Positions 7,331 to 15,573 of a stretch of DNA of 32,225 nucleotides are shown piece by piece (position 1 is the first letter of the stretch; each line of letters begins with the position of its first letter). Origin of the DNA: an uncultured Clostridia bacterium (GTDB lineage: Bacteria > Bacillota > Clostridia > TANB77 > CAG-508); assembly GCA_934183045.1 (NCBI GenBank), contig CAKPRW010000004.1, positions 1 through 32,225 on the forward strand. Reading direction: 5' to 3'. The translations under genes were made by a program, and so were the position numbers. Under the pieces are notes generated by a model, which ran no database searches, was not told the DNA's origin, and saw only the letters and a list, made by a program, of their open reading frames with translations.

Positions 7331-9286
7331 ATGAGAATCAATAAAGTAAAAATAAATAATTATGGTAAATTGAAAGATAAAGAAATTGAATTTAATTCGA
7401 ATATTAATATTCTATATGGAGAAAATGAATCAGGTAAATCAACAATTTTAAATTTTATTGTCAATAGTATTTATGGAATATCTAAAAATAAAAGAGGGAA
7501 GGAAATTTCTAATTTTGATAAATATACACCTTGGACAGGTGAAGATTTTTCAGGAAAATTAGAATATGAATTAGATAATAAAGAAGAGTTTGAAATATTT
7601 AGAGATTTTAAAAAGAAAAATCCTAAGTTATATAATAAAGAAAAAGACGAAATATCAAAACAATTTAATATAGATAAAAATAAGGGAAATGAATTTTTTT
7701 ATGAACAAACTAAAGTGGATGAAGAATTATTTTTATCTACAGTTGTAGTGAATCAACAAGAAGTAAAATTAGGAGGAAAAGAGCAAAATATATTAATTCA
7801 AAAATTAGCCAATCTAGTTGGAACTGGAGATGATAATGTTTCTTATAAAAGGGCAATAGATAGAATAAATAGAAGACAATTAGAGGAAATTGGTACAGAA
7901 AGATCTAGGGAAAAACCGATTAATATACTTCAAAATGAAATTGGACATTTAGAAAGAGAAAAGCAAGAATTAGAAAAATATAAAGATGATAAATATAAAA
8001 TTGAAGAAAGAATAAATTGTTTAAATAGAGAAATAAATAATTTAGAAAATAAAAATAATTATTTGAAAGAATTAAAATTATTAAATGAAAATCAAAAAAT
8101 AGAAAAAGAAAAAATAAAAATAAAAGAAAATATAAAAAGTGAAAATTTAGAAAAAATAAATTTATTAAAAAATAAATTAAATGAAATAGAAAATAATAAT
8201 AAAAATATTTTAGAAATAAATAATAAAAAAATAAATAAAATAAATTCAGAAAAAAAACAATTAAATAAAAAAATAATAATATTTTTTGTTTTAATAGTAT
8301 TAATAAATATTTTTCAATTTATTTTTATTAAAAATAAATTAATTAATTATATTTTTTCTCTTACAGTACCAATGGATATAATTTTTAGTATTATTTTAAA
8401 AATAAATATAAATAATAAAATAAAAAAAGAAAAAAATATAGAAAAAAATAAAAAAATAGAAAGAGAAAAAATTGATTTAGAAATAAATAATTTAAATAAT
8501 GAGATTAATTTATTAGAAAAAAATAATAATGAATTAAAAAATGAAATAATTAAATTAAATAATAATTTTAATTTAAAAATAAATTTGGAAAAAGAAAAAA
8601 TAAAAAATAAATATTTAGAAAAAATAGAAAAAAATCAAATAAATATATCAAATGATTTAGAAAATATAAATTATGAAATACAAAAAATAGAAAATAATAT
8701 AAATAATAAAAAAATAGAATTACATACTGCTAATTTGGATAAGAAAAATACAGAAACAAAATTAGATAATTTATCAAAAATAGAGGAGAAAATGGTTGAC
8801 CATAACAACAAAATGTCAACCCTAAAAAGAATGAATGAGAGTATTAATTTGGCGAAAGAAGTTTTAACACAGGCTTATGAAGAGATGAAAAGTACAGTTA
8901 CCCCTAAGTTTACACGAAACCTGTCTGAAAACATTTCTAATATAACAGATGGCAAATACAAATATATAAGATTTAATGATATGGAAGGGCTAATAGTAGA
9001 ATTAGATAATGGAAATTATATATCAGCAAATAACTTAAGTGTTGGAACTATAGAACAATTATATTTATCTTTAAGACTTTCTATGGTAGAAGAATTATCA
9101 GATGAAAAAATGCCTATAATATTAGATGAGGTTTTTGCGTATTATGATAAAAATAGATTAAAAAATACATTAAATTATATTATTAATAAATTTTCAAATA
9201 ATCAAATTATTATTTTGACATGCACAAATAGAGAAAAAGAAATATTTGATGATTTAAACATTGATTATAATTATATTAACTTATAA
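7331..9286 (+). CDS. SbcC/YhaN-type ATPase with coiled coil and internal membrane segments
   Basis: This encodes a 651-residue SMC/Rad50-like ATPase, the partner of the preceding nuclease. Walker A is YGENESGKST (residues 31-40). The ABC signature is LSVGTIEQLYLSLRLS and Walker B is MPIILDEVFAYYDKNRL near the end. The middle (about 200-500) is coiled coil. It is interrupted at about 313-357 by two strongly hydrophobic stretches starting IIIFFVLIVLINIFQF, so the protein is likely anchored to the membrane, as I recall for YhaN-like ATPases. No CxxC zinc hook is present, unlike SbcC. Bases 8000-8720 use almost only AAA, AAT, GAA, TTA and ATA codons. The start ATG 7331 follows GGAGGTG; the gene begins 10 bases after its partner, indicating translational coupling. 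Confidence 0.88.
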   Translation: MRINKVKINNYGKLKDKEIEFNSNINILYGENESGKSTILNFIVNSIYGISKNKRGKEISNFDKYTPWTGEDFSGKLEYELDNKEEFEIFRDFKKKNPKLYNKEKDEISKQFNIDKNKGNEFFYEQTKVDEELFLSTVVVNQQEVKLGGKEQNILIQKLANLVGTGDDNVSYKRAIDRINRRQLEEIGTERSREKPINILQNEIGHLEREKQELEKYKDDKYKIEERINCLNREINNLENKNNYLKELKLLNENQKIEKEKIKIKENIKSENLEKINLLKNKLNEIENNNKNILEINNKKINKINSEKKQLNKKIIIFFVLIVLINIFQFIFIKNKLINYIFSLTVPMDIIFSIILKININNKIKKEKNIEKNKKIEREKIDLEINNLNNEINLLEKNNNELKNEIIKLNNNFNLKINLEKEKIKNKYLEKIEKNQINISNDLENINYEIQKIENNINNKKIELHTANLDKKNTETKLDNLSKIEEKMVDHNNKMSTLKRMNESINLAKEVLTQAYEEMKSTVTPKFTRNLSENISNITDGKYKYIRFNDMEGLIVELDNGNYISANNLSVGTIEQLYLSLRLSMVEELSDEKMPIILDEVFAYYDKNRLKNTLNYIINKFSNNQIIILTCTNREKEIFDDLNIDYNYINL

Positions 9287-9296
9287 TATTTATATT

Positions 9297-9333
9297 AAAA
9301 GAGCTAAAGTCTACTTGACTAAGGCTCTTTTAT
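9297..9333 (+). terminator. Terminator after the yhaN-like gene
   Basis: AAAAGAGC...AAAGTC pairs with GACT.AAG.GCTCTTTT around a short loop, ending in a T run. It separates the repair operon from the prfA promoter. Confidence 0.8.
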
Positions 9334-9342
9334 AATTAACTC

Positions 9343-9371
9343 TTGAATAGATATCAAAAATATAGTATAAT
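9343..9371 (+). promoter_or_regulatory. prfA promoter
   Basis: TTGAAT (9343-9348), a 17-base spacer and TATAAT (9366-9371), about 30 bases before the prfA start codon. Confidence 0.75.
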
Positions 9372-9402
9372 ACAGGAAGCTAAAAAGTAAAGGAGAGTTA
9401 AT

Positions 9403-10461
9403 ATGTTTGAAAAATTAGAAGCTGTGGAGAAAAGATATGAAGAATTAACAAAACTAATTGCAGATCCAGAAGTAATATCAAATCAAGCTGAGTGGCAAAA
9501 GGCCATAAAAGAACATGCAAGCATCGAAGATATAGTAATAAAATTTAGAGAATATAAGAAAACAAAACAAGATATGGAAGAAGCAGAAGAATTAATGCAA
9601 GACCCAGAAATGAAAGAATTAGCAGAAGGTGAATATTATTCTGCAAAAGAACAACTACCAAAAATAGAAGAGGAATTAAAAGTATTATTAATTCCTAAAG
9701 ATCCAGATGATGACAAAAATATTATTTGTGAAATTAGAGCTGGAGCTGGGGGAGAAGAGGCTGCACTATTTGCGGGAACATTGTTTAGAATGTATACAAT
9801 GTATGCTGAAAAGAAACATTGGAAATTAGAAGTATTAAATGAAAATGATACAGGGCTTGGAGGATATAAAGAAATTTCTTTCATGATTACTGGAAAAGGT
9901 GTATATAGTAGATTAAAATTTGAAAGTGGCGTGCATAGGGTGCAAAGAGTACCGGATACAGAGAGCAGTGGTAGAATACATACTTCAACAGCAACTGTTG
10001 CAATGCTTCCTGTTGTAGAAGATGTAGAAATTGAAATAAATCCAGCTGATATAAAAATGGAAGTTTTTAGGGCTTCAGGTGCAGGTGGACAACATATCAA
10101 TAAAACATCTTCAGCCGTAAGATTAATACATGAACCAACAGGTATTGTCGTAGAATGTCAAACAGAAAGATCGCAATTTCAAAACAAAGATAATGCTATG
10201 AAAATGCTTAGAACCAAACTATATGAAATAGAAAAACAAAAACAAGATAGTGAAATATCAAACGCAAGAAAATCCCAAGTAGGTTCTGGAGATAGAAGTG
10301 AAAAAATAAGAACTTACAATTATCCACAAGGAAGAATTACTGATCATAGAATTGGTATGAGTATTTACCAAATGGAAAACTTTTTAAATGGTGACATTGA
10401 TGAAATGATAGATAATTTAATTGCAGCTGATAGAGCTGAAAAATTAAAGGGTGAAGAATAA
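9403..10461 (+). CDS. prfA: Peptide chain release factor 1
   Basis: This is RF1, which reads UAA and UAG stop codons and triggers peptide release in the ribosome. It has 352 residues, the usual length. The GGQ catalytic motif is at 228-230 within RASGAGGQHINKTSSAVRL. The stop-codon recognition region reads HRVQRVPDTESSGRIHTSTATV, with PDT at the place of the PxT motif (PET in Bacillus subtilis, PAT in E. coli). The start ATG 9403 follows AAAGGAG. The gene is complete and has no in-frame CGG. It begins a unit with the phosphoesterase and aminopeptidase genes, although a hairpin lies between prfA and the next gene. Nearly all genes in the window end in TAA or TAG, the RF1 codons. Confidence 0.97.
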   Translation: MFEKLEAVEKRYEELTKLIADPEVISNQAEWQKAIKEHASIEDIVIKFREYKKTKQDMEEAEELMQDPEMKELAEGEYYSAKEQLPKIEEELKVLLIPKDPDDDKNIICEIRAGAGGEEAALFAGTLFRMYTMYAEKKHWKLEVLNENDTGLGGYKEISFMITGKGVYSRLKFESGVHRVQRVPDTESSGRIHTSTATVAMLPVVEDVEIEINPADIKMEVFRASGAGGQHINKTSSAVRLIHEPTGIVVECQTERSQFQNKDNAMKMLRTKLYEIEKQKQDSEISNARKSQVGSGDRSEKIRTYNYPQGRITDHRIGMSIYQMENFLNGDIDEMIDNLIAADRAEKLKGEE

Positions 10462-10468
10462 ATAATAA

Positions 10469-10506
10469 AAATTTGCCAAAAAGGCCCGGCCCTTTTGGCA
10501 AATTTG
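10469..10506 (+). terminator. Hairpin after prfA
   Basis: AATTTGCCAAAA and TTTTGGCAAATT form a long stem around a GC-rich loop that can itself pair (GGCC/GGCC). The following T run is short, and the next gene begins 19 bases later without a visible promoter. It may be an attenuator or processing site as much as a full terminator. Confidence 0.7.
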
Positions 10507-10524
10507 TGAATTTGGAGGAAAATA

Positions 10525-11070
10525 ATGAAATTATTAGTTGTATCAGATATTCATGGATCTAGCTATTATGGAAAAAAGATTCAAGATATTTTTAATAAGG
10601 AGAAACCAGATCAAATCATATTATTAGGAGATTTATATTATCATGGACCAAGAAATCCATTAAGTGAAAAATATGATCCTCAAACTGTATCAGTTATATT
10701 AAATGGGTTGAAAGATTACATAAGATGTACAAAGGGTAATTGTGATGCAGAAGTAGATCAGATGATATCTGAATTTAAATTTGAAAATAACATTGAATTG
10801 GAAATAAGCGGTAAAAAATTTATTTTTACACATGGACATAAATATAATAGTGATATTTGGCCTAAAAAAGATTTTGATGTTTTGGTTTATGGCCACTTTC
10901 ATACAGGTTTTATAAAAGAAGAATATGGAAAATTGTTTGTAAATAGTGGTTCCATTTCTTTACCAAAGGCTAATACAGCACATAGCTATTTAATTATTGA
11001 TGATAAAGAAATAATTTTAAAAGATGTAGACGGAAATGTAATAGAGAAAATTAATTATGTAGATATGTAA
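10525..11070 (+). CDS. YfcE-type phosphodiesterase (metallophosphoesterase)
   Basis: This encodes 181 residues of the small calcineurin-like phosphodiesterase family (YfcE/MJ0936 type), a soluble two-metal enzyme whose natural substrate is unsettled. Motifs in order are SDIHGS (D8, H10), LGDLYYHGP, KGNCDAEVD, FTHGHKYN and YGHFHTG, the full set of metal ligands. The start ATG 10525 follows TTGGAGG. It is complete and lies between the prfA hairpin and the aminopeptidase gene, 14 bases upstream of the latter, so the two are probably co-transcribed. Nothing in the context shows the substrate. Confidence 0.9.
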   Translation: MKLLVVSDIHGSSYYGKKIQDIFNKEKPDQIILLGDLYYHGPRNPLSEKYDPQTVSVILNGLKDYIRCTKGNCDAEVDQMISEFKFENNIELEISGKKFIFTHGHKYNSDIWPKKDFDVLVYGHFHTGFIKEEYGKLFVNSGSISLPKANTAHSYLIIDDKEIILKDVDGNVIEKINYVDM

Positions 11071-11084
11071 AGGAAATATGAGAA

Positions 11085-12197
11085 ATGAAAGATGAAAGAA
11101 TAAGTAAATTAGCTAGAAATTTATTGAATTATTCAATTAAATTAAAAGCAAACGATAAATTATTAATTGAAGTTCTAGGTGAAGAGGGAATGCCATTAGC
11201 GAAAGAACTAATGAAACAAGCAGAAGAGATGAAGGCGATTCCTTATTTTAATATAATCAACTATGAATTGTTAAGAGTAATGCTTCAAAATTGTACAGAA
11301 GAACAAATAAAAATATATGCCAAACATGATTTAGATAGAATGAAAGATTCTGATTGTTACATAGGAATAAGAGCAAGCAACAATATTGCAGAACTAAATG
11401 ATATAGATAGTGAAAAAATAGATATTTACAATAAATATTATACAAATCCAGTACATTTTGAAGAAAGAGTAACAAACACTAGATGGTGTATATTAAGATA
11501 TCCTAATAATTCGATGGCACAAATGAGTAAAATGAGTTTAGAAAAATTTGAAGATTTTTACTTTAATGTATGTAATGTAGACTATTCTAAAATGTCAAAG
11601 GCAATGGATAACTTAGTAGAATTAATGAATAAAACTGATAAAGTTCATATAATAGGAAAAAATACAGATTTGACTTTTAGCATAAAAGGAATACCAGCTG
11701 AAAAATATTGTGGGAATTTTAATATACCAGACGGAGAAGTTGCATCAGCACCAGTGAAAACAAGTGTAAACGGTTACATTACTTATAATACAGAAACATC
11801 ATATAATGGAAAGAACTTTAACAACATTAGATTTGAATTTGAAAATGGAAAAATAGTAAAAGCAACTGCTAATAACACAGAAGAATTAAACAAAATATTA
11901 GACACGGATGAAGGTGCTAGATATATAGGGGAATTTGCTTTTGGATTAAATCCATATGTAGAAGAACCAATAGGGGACACATTATTTGACGAAAAAATAA
12001 AAGGAAGTTTCCATTTCACACCTGGTAATAGTTTGGAAGAAAGCGACAACGGAAATCGATCTAGTATTCATTGGGACATCGTAATGATACAAAGACCAGA
12101 ATATGGTGGAGGAGAAATATATTTTGACGATGTACTAATTCGCAAAAATGGAATGTTTGTATTAGAAGAACTAAAATCTTTGAATCCGGAAGACTAA
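11085..12197 (+). CDS. M29-family aminopeptidase (AmpS/PepS type)
   Basis: This encodes a 370-residue soluble metallo-aminopeptidase of family M29, which removes N-terminal residues from peptides in the cytoplasm. The fold is recognised from the N-terminal NLLNYSIKLKANDKLLIEVL and from the catalytic C-terminal half: DGEVASAPVKTSVNGYI, ARYIGEFAFGLNP, SFHFTPGNSLEE and SSIHWDIVM. Together these supply the Glu, His and Asp ligands expected for the metal site. Its length is close to the usual 400 or slightly more. The start ATG 11085 follows AAAGG with a slightly long spacing. Its TAA stop lies inside the first arm of a GC-rich palindromic repeat that also ends in a T run and so probably terminates this transcript. 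Confidence 0.9.
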   Translation: MKDERISKLARNLLNYSIKLKANDKLLIEVLGEEGMPLAKELMKQAEEMKAIPYFNIINYELLRVMLQNCTEEQIKIYAKHDLDRMKDSDCYIGIRASNNIAELNDIDSEKIDIYNKYYTNPVHFEERVTNTRWCILRYPNNSMAQMSKMSLEKFEDFYFNVCNVDYSKMSKAMDNLVELMNKTDKVHIIGKNTDLTFSIKGIPAEKYCGNFNIPDGEVASAPVKTSVNGYITYNTETSYNGKNFNNIRFEFENGKIVKATANNTEELNKILDTDEGARYIGEFAFGLNPYVEEPIGDTLFDEKIKGSFHFTPGNSLEESDNGNRSSIHWDIVMIQRPEYGGGEIYFDDVLIRKNGMFVLEELKSLNPED

Positions 12198-12265
12198 GGG
12201 GACGCGCCCCTTGGTCTTTTTTGTTTTTAATAAGGGCGATCGAGGGGCGTGTCCCCTTAGTCGAT
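12192..12265. repeat. GC-rich bipartite palindromic repeat, locus A
   Basis: Two inverted, related arms: GACTAAGGGGACGCGCCCC... at 12192-12216, and ...GGGGCGTGTCCCCTTAGTC inside 12238-12265. Each arm is itself a palindrome, and together they form a stem of about 19 base pairs around a 21-base spacer. The first arm contains the aminopeptidase stop codon and is followed by TTTTTTG, so it also works as a terminator. The same two-arm design recurs at 26529-26691. Its GC content contrasts sharply with the surrounding DNA. Confidence 0.85.
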
Positions 12266-12339
12266 AATGATTTTTGGTCATAAATTTAATATAAAGTCAA
12301 TAAATTGAAATATAAGAATATTTTAAGGAGTTTATATTA

Positions 12340-13085
12340 ATGAATGAGATTTTAAAAACAACTTTATTAGGATTGTTTTTTGGGACATTTGGGACTACTT
12401 TAGGTGGAATTATAGGAGTAGTAATTAAGAGAAATTCTAATAAATTTTTAAGTTTTATTTTAGCATTTGCATCAGGACTAATGATGGCAGTTATATGTTT
12501 TGATTTGATACCAGAGGCACTAGGTATTAGTAGCATTATTAATGTAATTGTAGGAATAATAGCAGGAATTATTATAATGATATTTTGTGATTTATTAGTA
12601 GAACGAAAATTTAATAATAATAAAAGATTTGAAGGCGAAAATAACACTTTATTAAAAACAGGAATAATAGTATCCATAGGATTAGCAATACATAATTTCC
12701 CTGAAGGATTAGCAATCGGATCTGGATTTGAGGCATCAGTAAAATTAGGTTTGAGTCTAGCATTGGCAATATGTTTACATGATGTACCAGAACGGAATAT
12801 CAATGGCTGTTCCAATGAAAAATGGAGGAATGAAAATATCAAAAGTAATATTTTATGTGGTATTGTCAGGAATTACTACAGGTATAGGTGCATTTTTTGG
12901 TGCAATTGTAGGGTCAATTTCACAAGAAATAATAGCAGTTTGTTTAAGTTTTGCAGCGGGAGCAATGCTATATATAGTATCAGGAGAGTTAACTCCTGAA
13001 TATAATCAATTGTACCATGGAAGAATGACTGCAATTCGGAAATATACTTGGATTTTTAATAGGAATTTTTGCAACCATGCTATAA
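12340..13085 (+). CDS. ZIP-family metal transporter with two +1 recoding sites
   Basis: This is a ZIP (ZupT-like) divalent metal importer of 247 residues when both CGGA sites are read as glycine. ATG 12340 follows AAGGAG. The first metal-site motif, HNFPEGLAIG, is intact. The second, HDVPE-[G]-ISMAVP, requires CGGA at 12793 to be one glycine; the HxxPEG glycine is strongly conserved in the family. A second in-frame CGGA at 13037, already in the shifted frame, restores the last helix (NILGFLIGIFATML) to TAA 13083-13085. Without the shifts the frame would run into unrelated, non-hydrophobic sequence. About seven or eight membrane helices are visible, with a charged loop (KFNNNKRFEG) between the third and fourth. 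The open stretch at 12779-13129 is the middle of this gene, not a separate gene. Confidence 0.88.
12793..12796 (+). other. CGGA +1 recoding site 1 in ZIP gene
   Basis: The frame is GTA CCA GAA CGG A. Skipping C12793 gives CCA GAA GGA ATA TCA ATG, so HDVPEGIS. Gly here is near-invariant in ZIP proteins, which makes this the best evidence for glycine at a shift site. CGGA at 12717-12720 in the same gene is phased ATC GGA and causes no shift. Confidence 0.85.
13037..13040 (+). other. CGGA +1 recoding site 2 in ZIP gene
   Basis: In the frame set by site 1, GCA ATT CGG A occurs 81 codons later. Skipping C13037 gives ATT GGA AAT ATA CTT GGA and a final hydrophobic helix to TAA. The unshifted continuation is charged and non-hydrophobic. 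Confidence 0.78.
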
Positions 13086-13118
13086 CGAAAAAATGTTTGC
13101 AAAATACTTGTATTTCTA

Positions 13119-13147
13119 TTGACTTTTAAAATTAAGAATTATATAAT
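13119..13147 (+). promoter_or_regulatory. pcrA promoter
   Basis: TTGACT (13119-13124), a 17-base spacer and TATAAT (13142-13147). The -10 hexamer overlaps the in-frame TTG at 13147, which rules out that TTG as the pcrA start codon. Confidence 0.8.
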
Positions 13148-13182
13148 TGGAAAGTAAAATAAAAGAGCAGAAGGAGAAGAAA

Positions 13183-15492
13183 ATGCAAGATATATTAGAA
13201 GGATTAAACGATAAACAATATGAAGCAGTAACGCATACAGAAGGACCATGCTTAGTAATAGCAGGAGCAGGAAGTGGAAAAACAAAAGTATTAACACATA
13301 AAATTGCGTATATAATTGGAGAAAAAGGTGTTCGACCTTGGGATATACTAGCAATCACATTCACAAATAAGGCTGCAAATGAGATGAAAGAAAGAATTGC
13401 AGGATTAATAGGTGATCCAGCTAAAGACATTTGGATGGGAACATTCCATTCAATTTGTGTAAGAATTTTAAGAAAATTTATTGATAGGATTGGTTTTGAC
13501 AGTTCATTTATTATTTTTGATTCATCAGATCAAAGAACATTAGTAAAAAACTGTCTAAAAGATCTATCAATTGATGATAAAATGTTTACGGATAGAAGCG
13601 TATTGTCTGAAATTAGTAATGCTAAAAATGCAATGCAAGAGCCAGAACAATATGCAATTAGTGCTAATGGAGACTTTCGAAAGGAAAAAATTGCTACAGT
13701 ATATGAATTATATCAAAAAAGATTAAAAGAAAATAATGCAGTAGACTTTGATGATATTATCAATTTTACAATAAAGATATTAATGGAAAATCCAGATGTT
13801 TTAGAATATTATGCAAATAAATTTAAATATGTATTAGTAGACGAATATCAAGATACAAACAAAGCACAATTTACTCTAATTACATTATTTGCGTCAACAA
13901 ATGGAAACATTACTGTAGTTGGTGATAATGACCAAGGAATATATAGCTTTAGAGGAGCCGATATTTCAAATATTTTAAACTTCGAAAAGGATTTTCCTGG
14001 TACGAGAATTATCAAATTAGAGCAAAATTATAGATGTACAGGTAACATACTAAAAGCAGCTAATAGTGTAATAAAAAATAATGAAGTAAAATATAAAAAA
14101 GAATTATGGACTCAAAATGACCAAGGGAACCTTCCAAAAGTATATGTTGCAGAAAACGAATATGATGAAGGTTCATATATTGCACAACAAATAGAACACT
14201 TAAGAAGAGAAGAATATTATAAATATTCAGATTTTGCAGTGTTATATAGAATGAATACACAATCAAGAGCAATAGAAGACATATTCAGAAGAGAAAGTGT
14301 ACCATATAAAATTATTGGGGGATTGAAATTCTACGAAAGAAAAGAAATCAAAGATACAATTGCATATTTAAGATTAATACAGAATAGTGCGGATAATTTA
14401 AGTTTTAAAAGAATTATAAATGAACCTAAAAGAGGAATTGGTAAAACAAGTTTAGATAAAATTGAACAAATAGCAATAAGTAACGAAATTTCTATGTATG
14501 AAGTATTAAAAAACGCAGAACAATATGGTCTAAATAGAGTTTATCTAAATTCTAGAGAATTTGTAAATGTAATAGAAGAATTAAAAGCTAGAAAAGAAGA
14601 ATTAAGTGTTTCTGAATTAATAAAATTGACATTAAAGAAATCAGGATATACTTCAGCTTTAGAAAATGAAAATACAATAGAGGCAGAAAATAGAATAGAA
14701 AACTTGAATGAACTATTAACAGTAGCAATTGAGTTTGAAGAACAGTTTGCAGAAAATTCTCTTAGTGAATTTTTAGAAGGAATAACATTATCTAGTGATA
14801 TAGATAACCTAGAAGATGAGGAAGAATCTGTTACATTAATGACATTACATAGTGCAAAAGGATTGGAATTTCCAGTAGTATTTTTAGTTGGTATGGAAGA
14901 AGGAATATTTCCAGGATATAAATCAATTAGTGAACCTAAGGAACTAGAAGAGGAGAGAAGACTATGCTATGTAGGGATAACTAGAGCAAAACAAAATTTA
15001 TTCTTAACATGTAGTAAACAAAGAACGATATTTGGCTCAACAAGTTATAATCCGGTATCACGTTTTTTAAGTGAAATACCAGAAGAATTATTAGACGGAT
15101 ATGAAGAAGCTTTTGGAAATAATCATAAAGATATAGTATTCAAAGACTCAAACTATAGCTGGAAATATGGAAATAAAGATAATGGAAATATAAAAACATA
15201 TAAAATAGAAGAAAAAGAACCAATTATGGCTGCAAGTAACCACAAATCATCAAATAATAACTTTATGTTTAGAACAGCAGAAAGTTTCTTGAATAATTTA
15301 AATAAGAAATCAAATAATAATGTAGACTTATCACAATATAAGGCTGGTGTAAGAGTTTTTCATAAGAAATTTGGAGAAGGAACAATTAATACTGTTGAAC
15401 CAGAAGGAGAAGATTTAAAAGTCGACATAAACTTTGATAAAGTGGGGCATAAAAGATTAATGGCTAAATTTGCCAAATTAGAGATTATATAA
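13183..15492 (+). CDS. pcrA: ATP-dependent DNA helicase PcrA/UvrD
   Basis: This encodes a 769-residue superfamily 1A 3'-5' helicase for repair and replication-fork maintenance. Motifs in order are Q-motif LNDKQYEAV, Walker A AGAGSGKT (about 28-35), AITFTNKAANEM (Ia), VDEYQDTN (II), GDNDQGIYSFRGAD (III), KLEQNYRC (IV), TLHSAKGLEFPVVFLVGMEEGIFP (V) and RLCYVGITRAK (VI). The last 45 residues (VFHKKFGEGTI...) are the PcrA C-terminal Tudor-like domain that in Bacillus contacts RNA polymerase. The start is ATG 13183, seven bases after AAGGAG and about 30 bases after the predicted transcription start. It is complete and has no in-frame CGG; CGA and CGT are used for arginine. Confidence 0.96.
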   Translation: MQDILEGLNDKQYEAVTHTEGPCLVIAGAGSGKTKVLTHKIAYIIGEKGVRPWDILAITFTNKAANEMKERIAGLIGDPAKDIWMGTFHSICVRILRKFIDRIGFDSSFIIFDSSDQRTLVKNCLKDLSIDDKMFTDRSVLSEISNAKNAMQEPEQYAISANGDFRKEKIATVYELYQKRLKENNAVDFDDIINFTIKILMENPDVLEYYANKFKYVLVDEYQDTNKAQFTLITLFASTNGNITVVGDNDQGIYSFRGADISNILNFEKDFPGTRIIKLEQNYRCTGNILKAANSVIKNNEVKYKKELWTQNDQGNLPKVYVAENEYDEGSYIAQQIEHLRREEYYKYSDFAVLYRMNTQSRAIEDIFRRESVPYKIIGGLKFYERKEIKDTIAYLRLIQNSADNLSFKRIINEPKRGIGKTSLDKIEQIAISNEISMYEVLKNAEQYGLNRVYLNSREFVNVIEELKARKEELSVSELIKLTLKKSGYTSALENENTIEAENRIENLNELLTVAIEFEEQFAENSLSEFLEGITLSSDIDNLEDEEESVTLMTLHSAKGLEFPVVFLVGMEEGIFPGYKSISEPKELEEERRLCYVGITRAKQNLFLTCSKQRTIFGSTSYNPVSRFLSEIPEELLDGYEEAFGNNHKDIVFKDSNYSWKYGNKDNGNIKTYKIEEKEPIMAASNHKSSNNNFMFRTAESFLNNLNKKSNNNVDLSQYKAGVRVFHKKFGEGTINTVEPEGEDLKVDINFDKVGHKRLMAKFAKLEII

Positions 15493-15498
15493 GAATGC

Positions 15499-15527
15499 TT
15501 GAGTTTAAGTAGAAAGTGTGATATAAT
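15499..15527 (+). promoter_or_regulatory. Strong promoter of the small two-CGG gene
   Basis: TTGAGT (15499-15504), a 17-base spacer, then TATAAT (15522-15527) with TG in the extended -10 position (TGATATAAT). Confidence 0.75.
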
Positions 15528-15573
15528 AACATATGTTGCATAATGTATTTATTAGAAGACAGGAGGAAATCAT

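Noticed and set aside
2786..13040. The frame breaks as ordinary sequencing errors
   Set aside because: None of the five is in a homopolymer, and the same base is added before the same codon each time while hundreds of other GGA codons are unaffected. A systematic error cannot be excluded without reads, so this remains the main control to run.
2786..13040. CGG reassigned to another amino acid
   Set aside because: A triplet reassignment would not restore the reading frame; one base must also be skipped.
2786..13040. prfB-type programmed +1 shift (slippery CUU before a stop, with upstream Shine-Dalgarno)
   Set aside because: No stop codon is at the sites, the preceding codons differ, and no common upstream Shine-Dalgarno sequence is seen.
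12779..13129. Separate gene inside the ZIP region
   Set aside because: It is the second segment of the ZIP transporter, beginning just before the first recoding site; the apparent start has no ribosome binding site.
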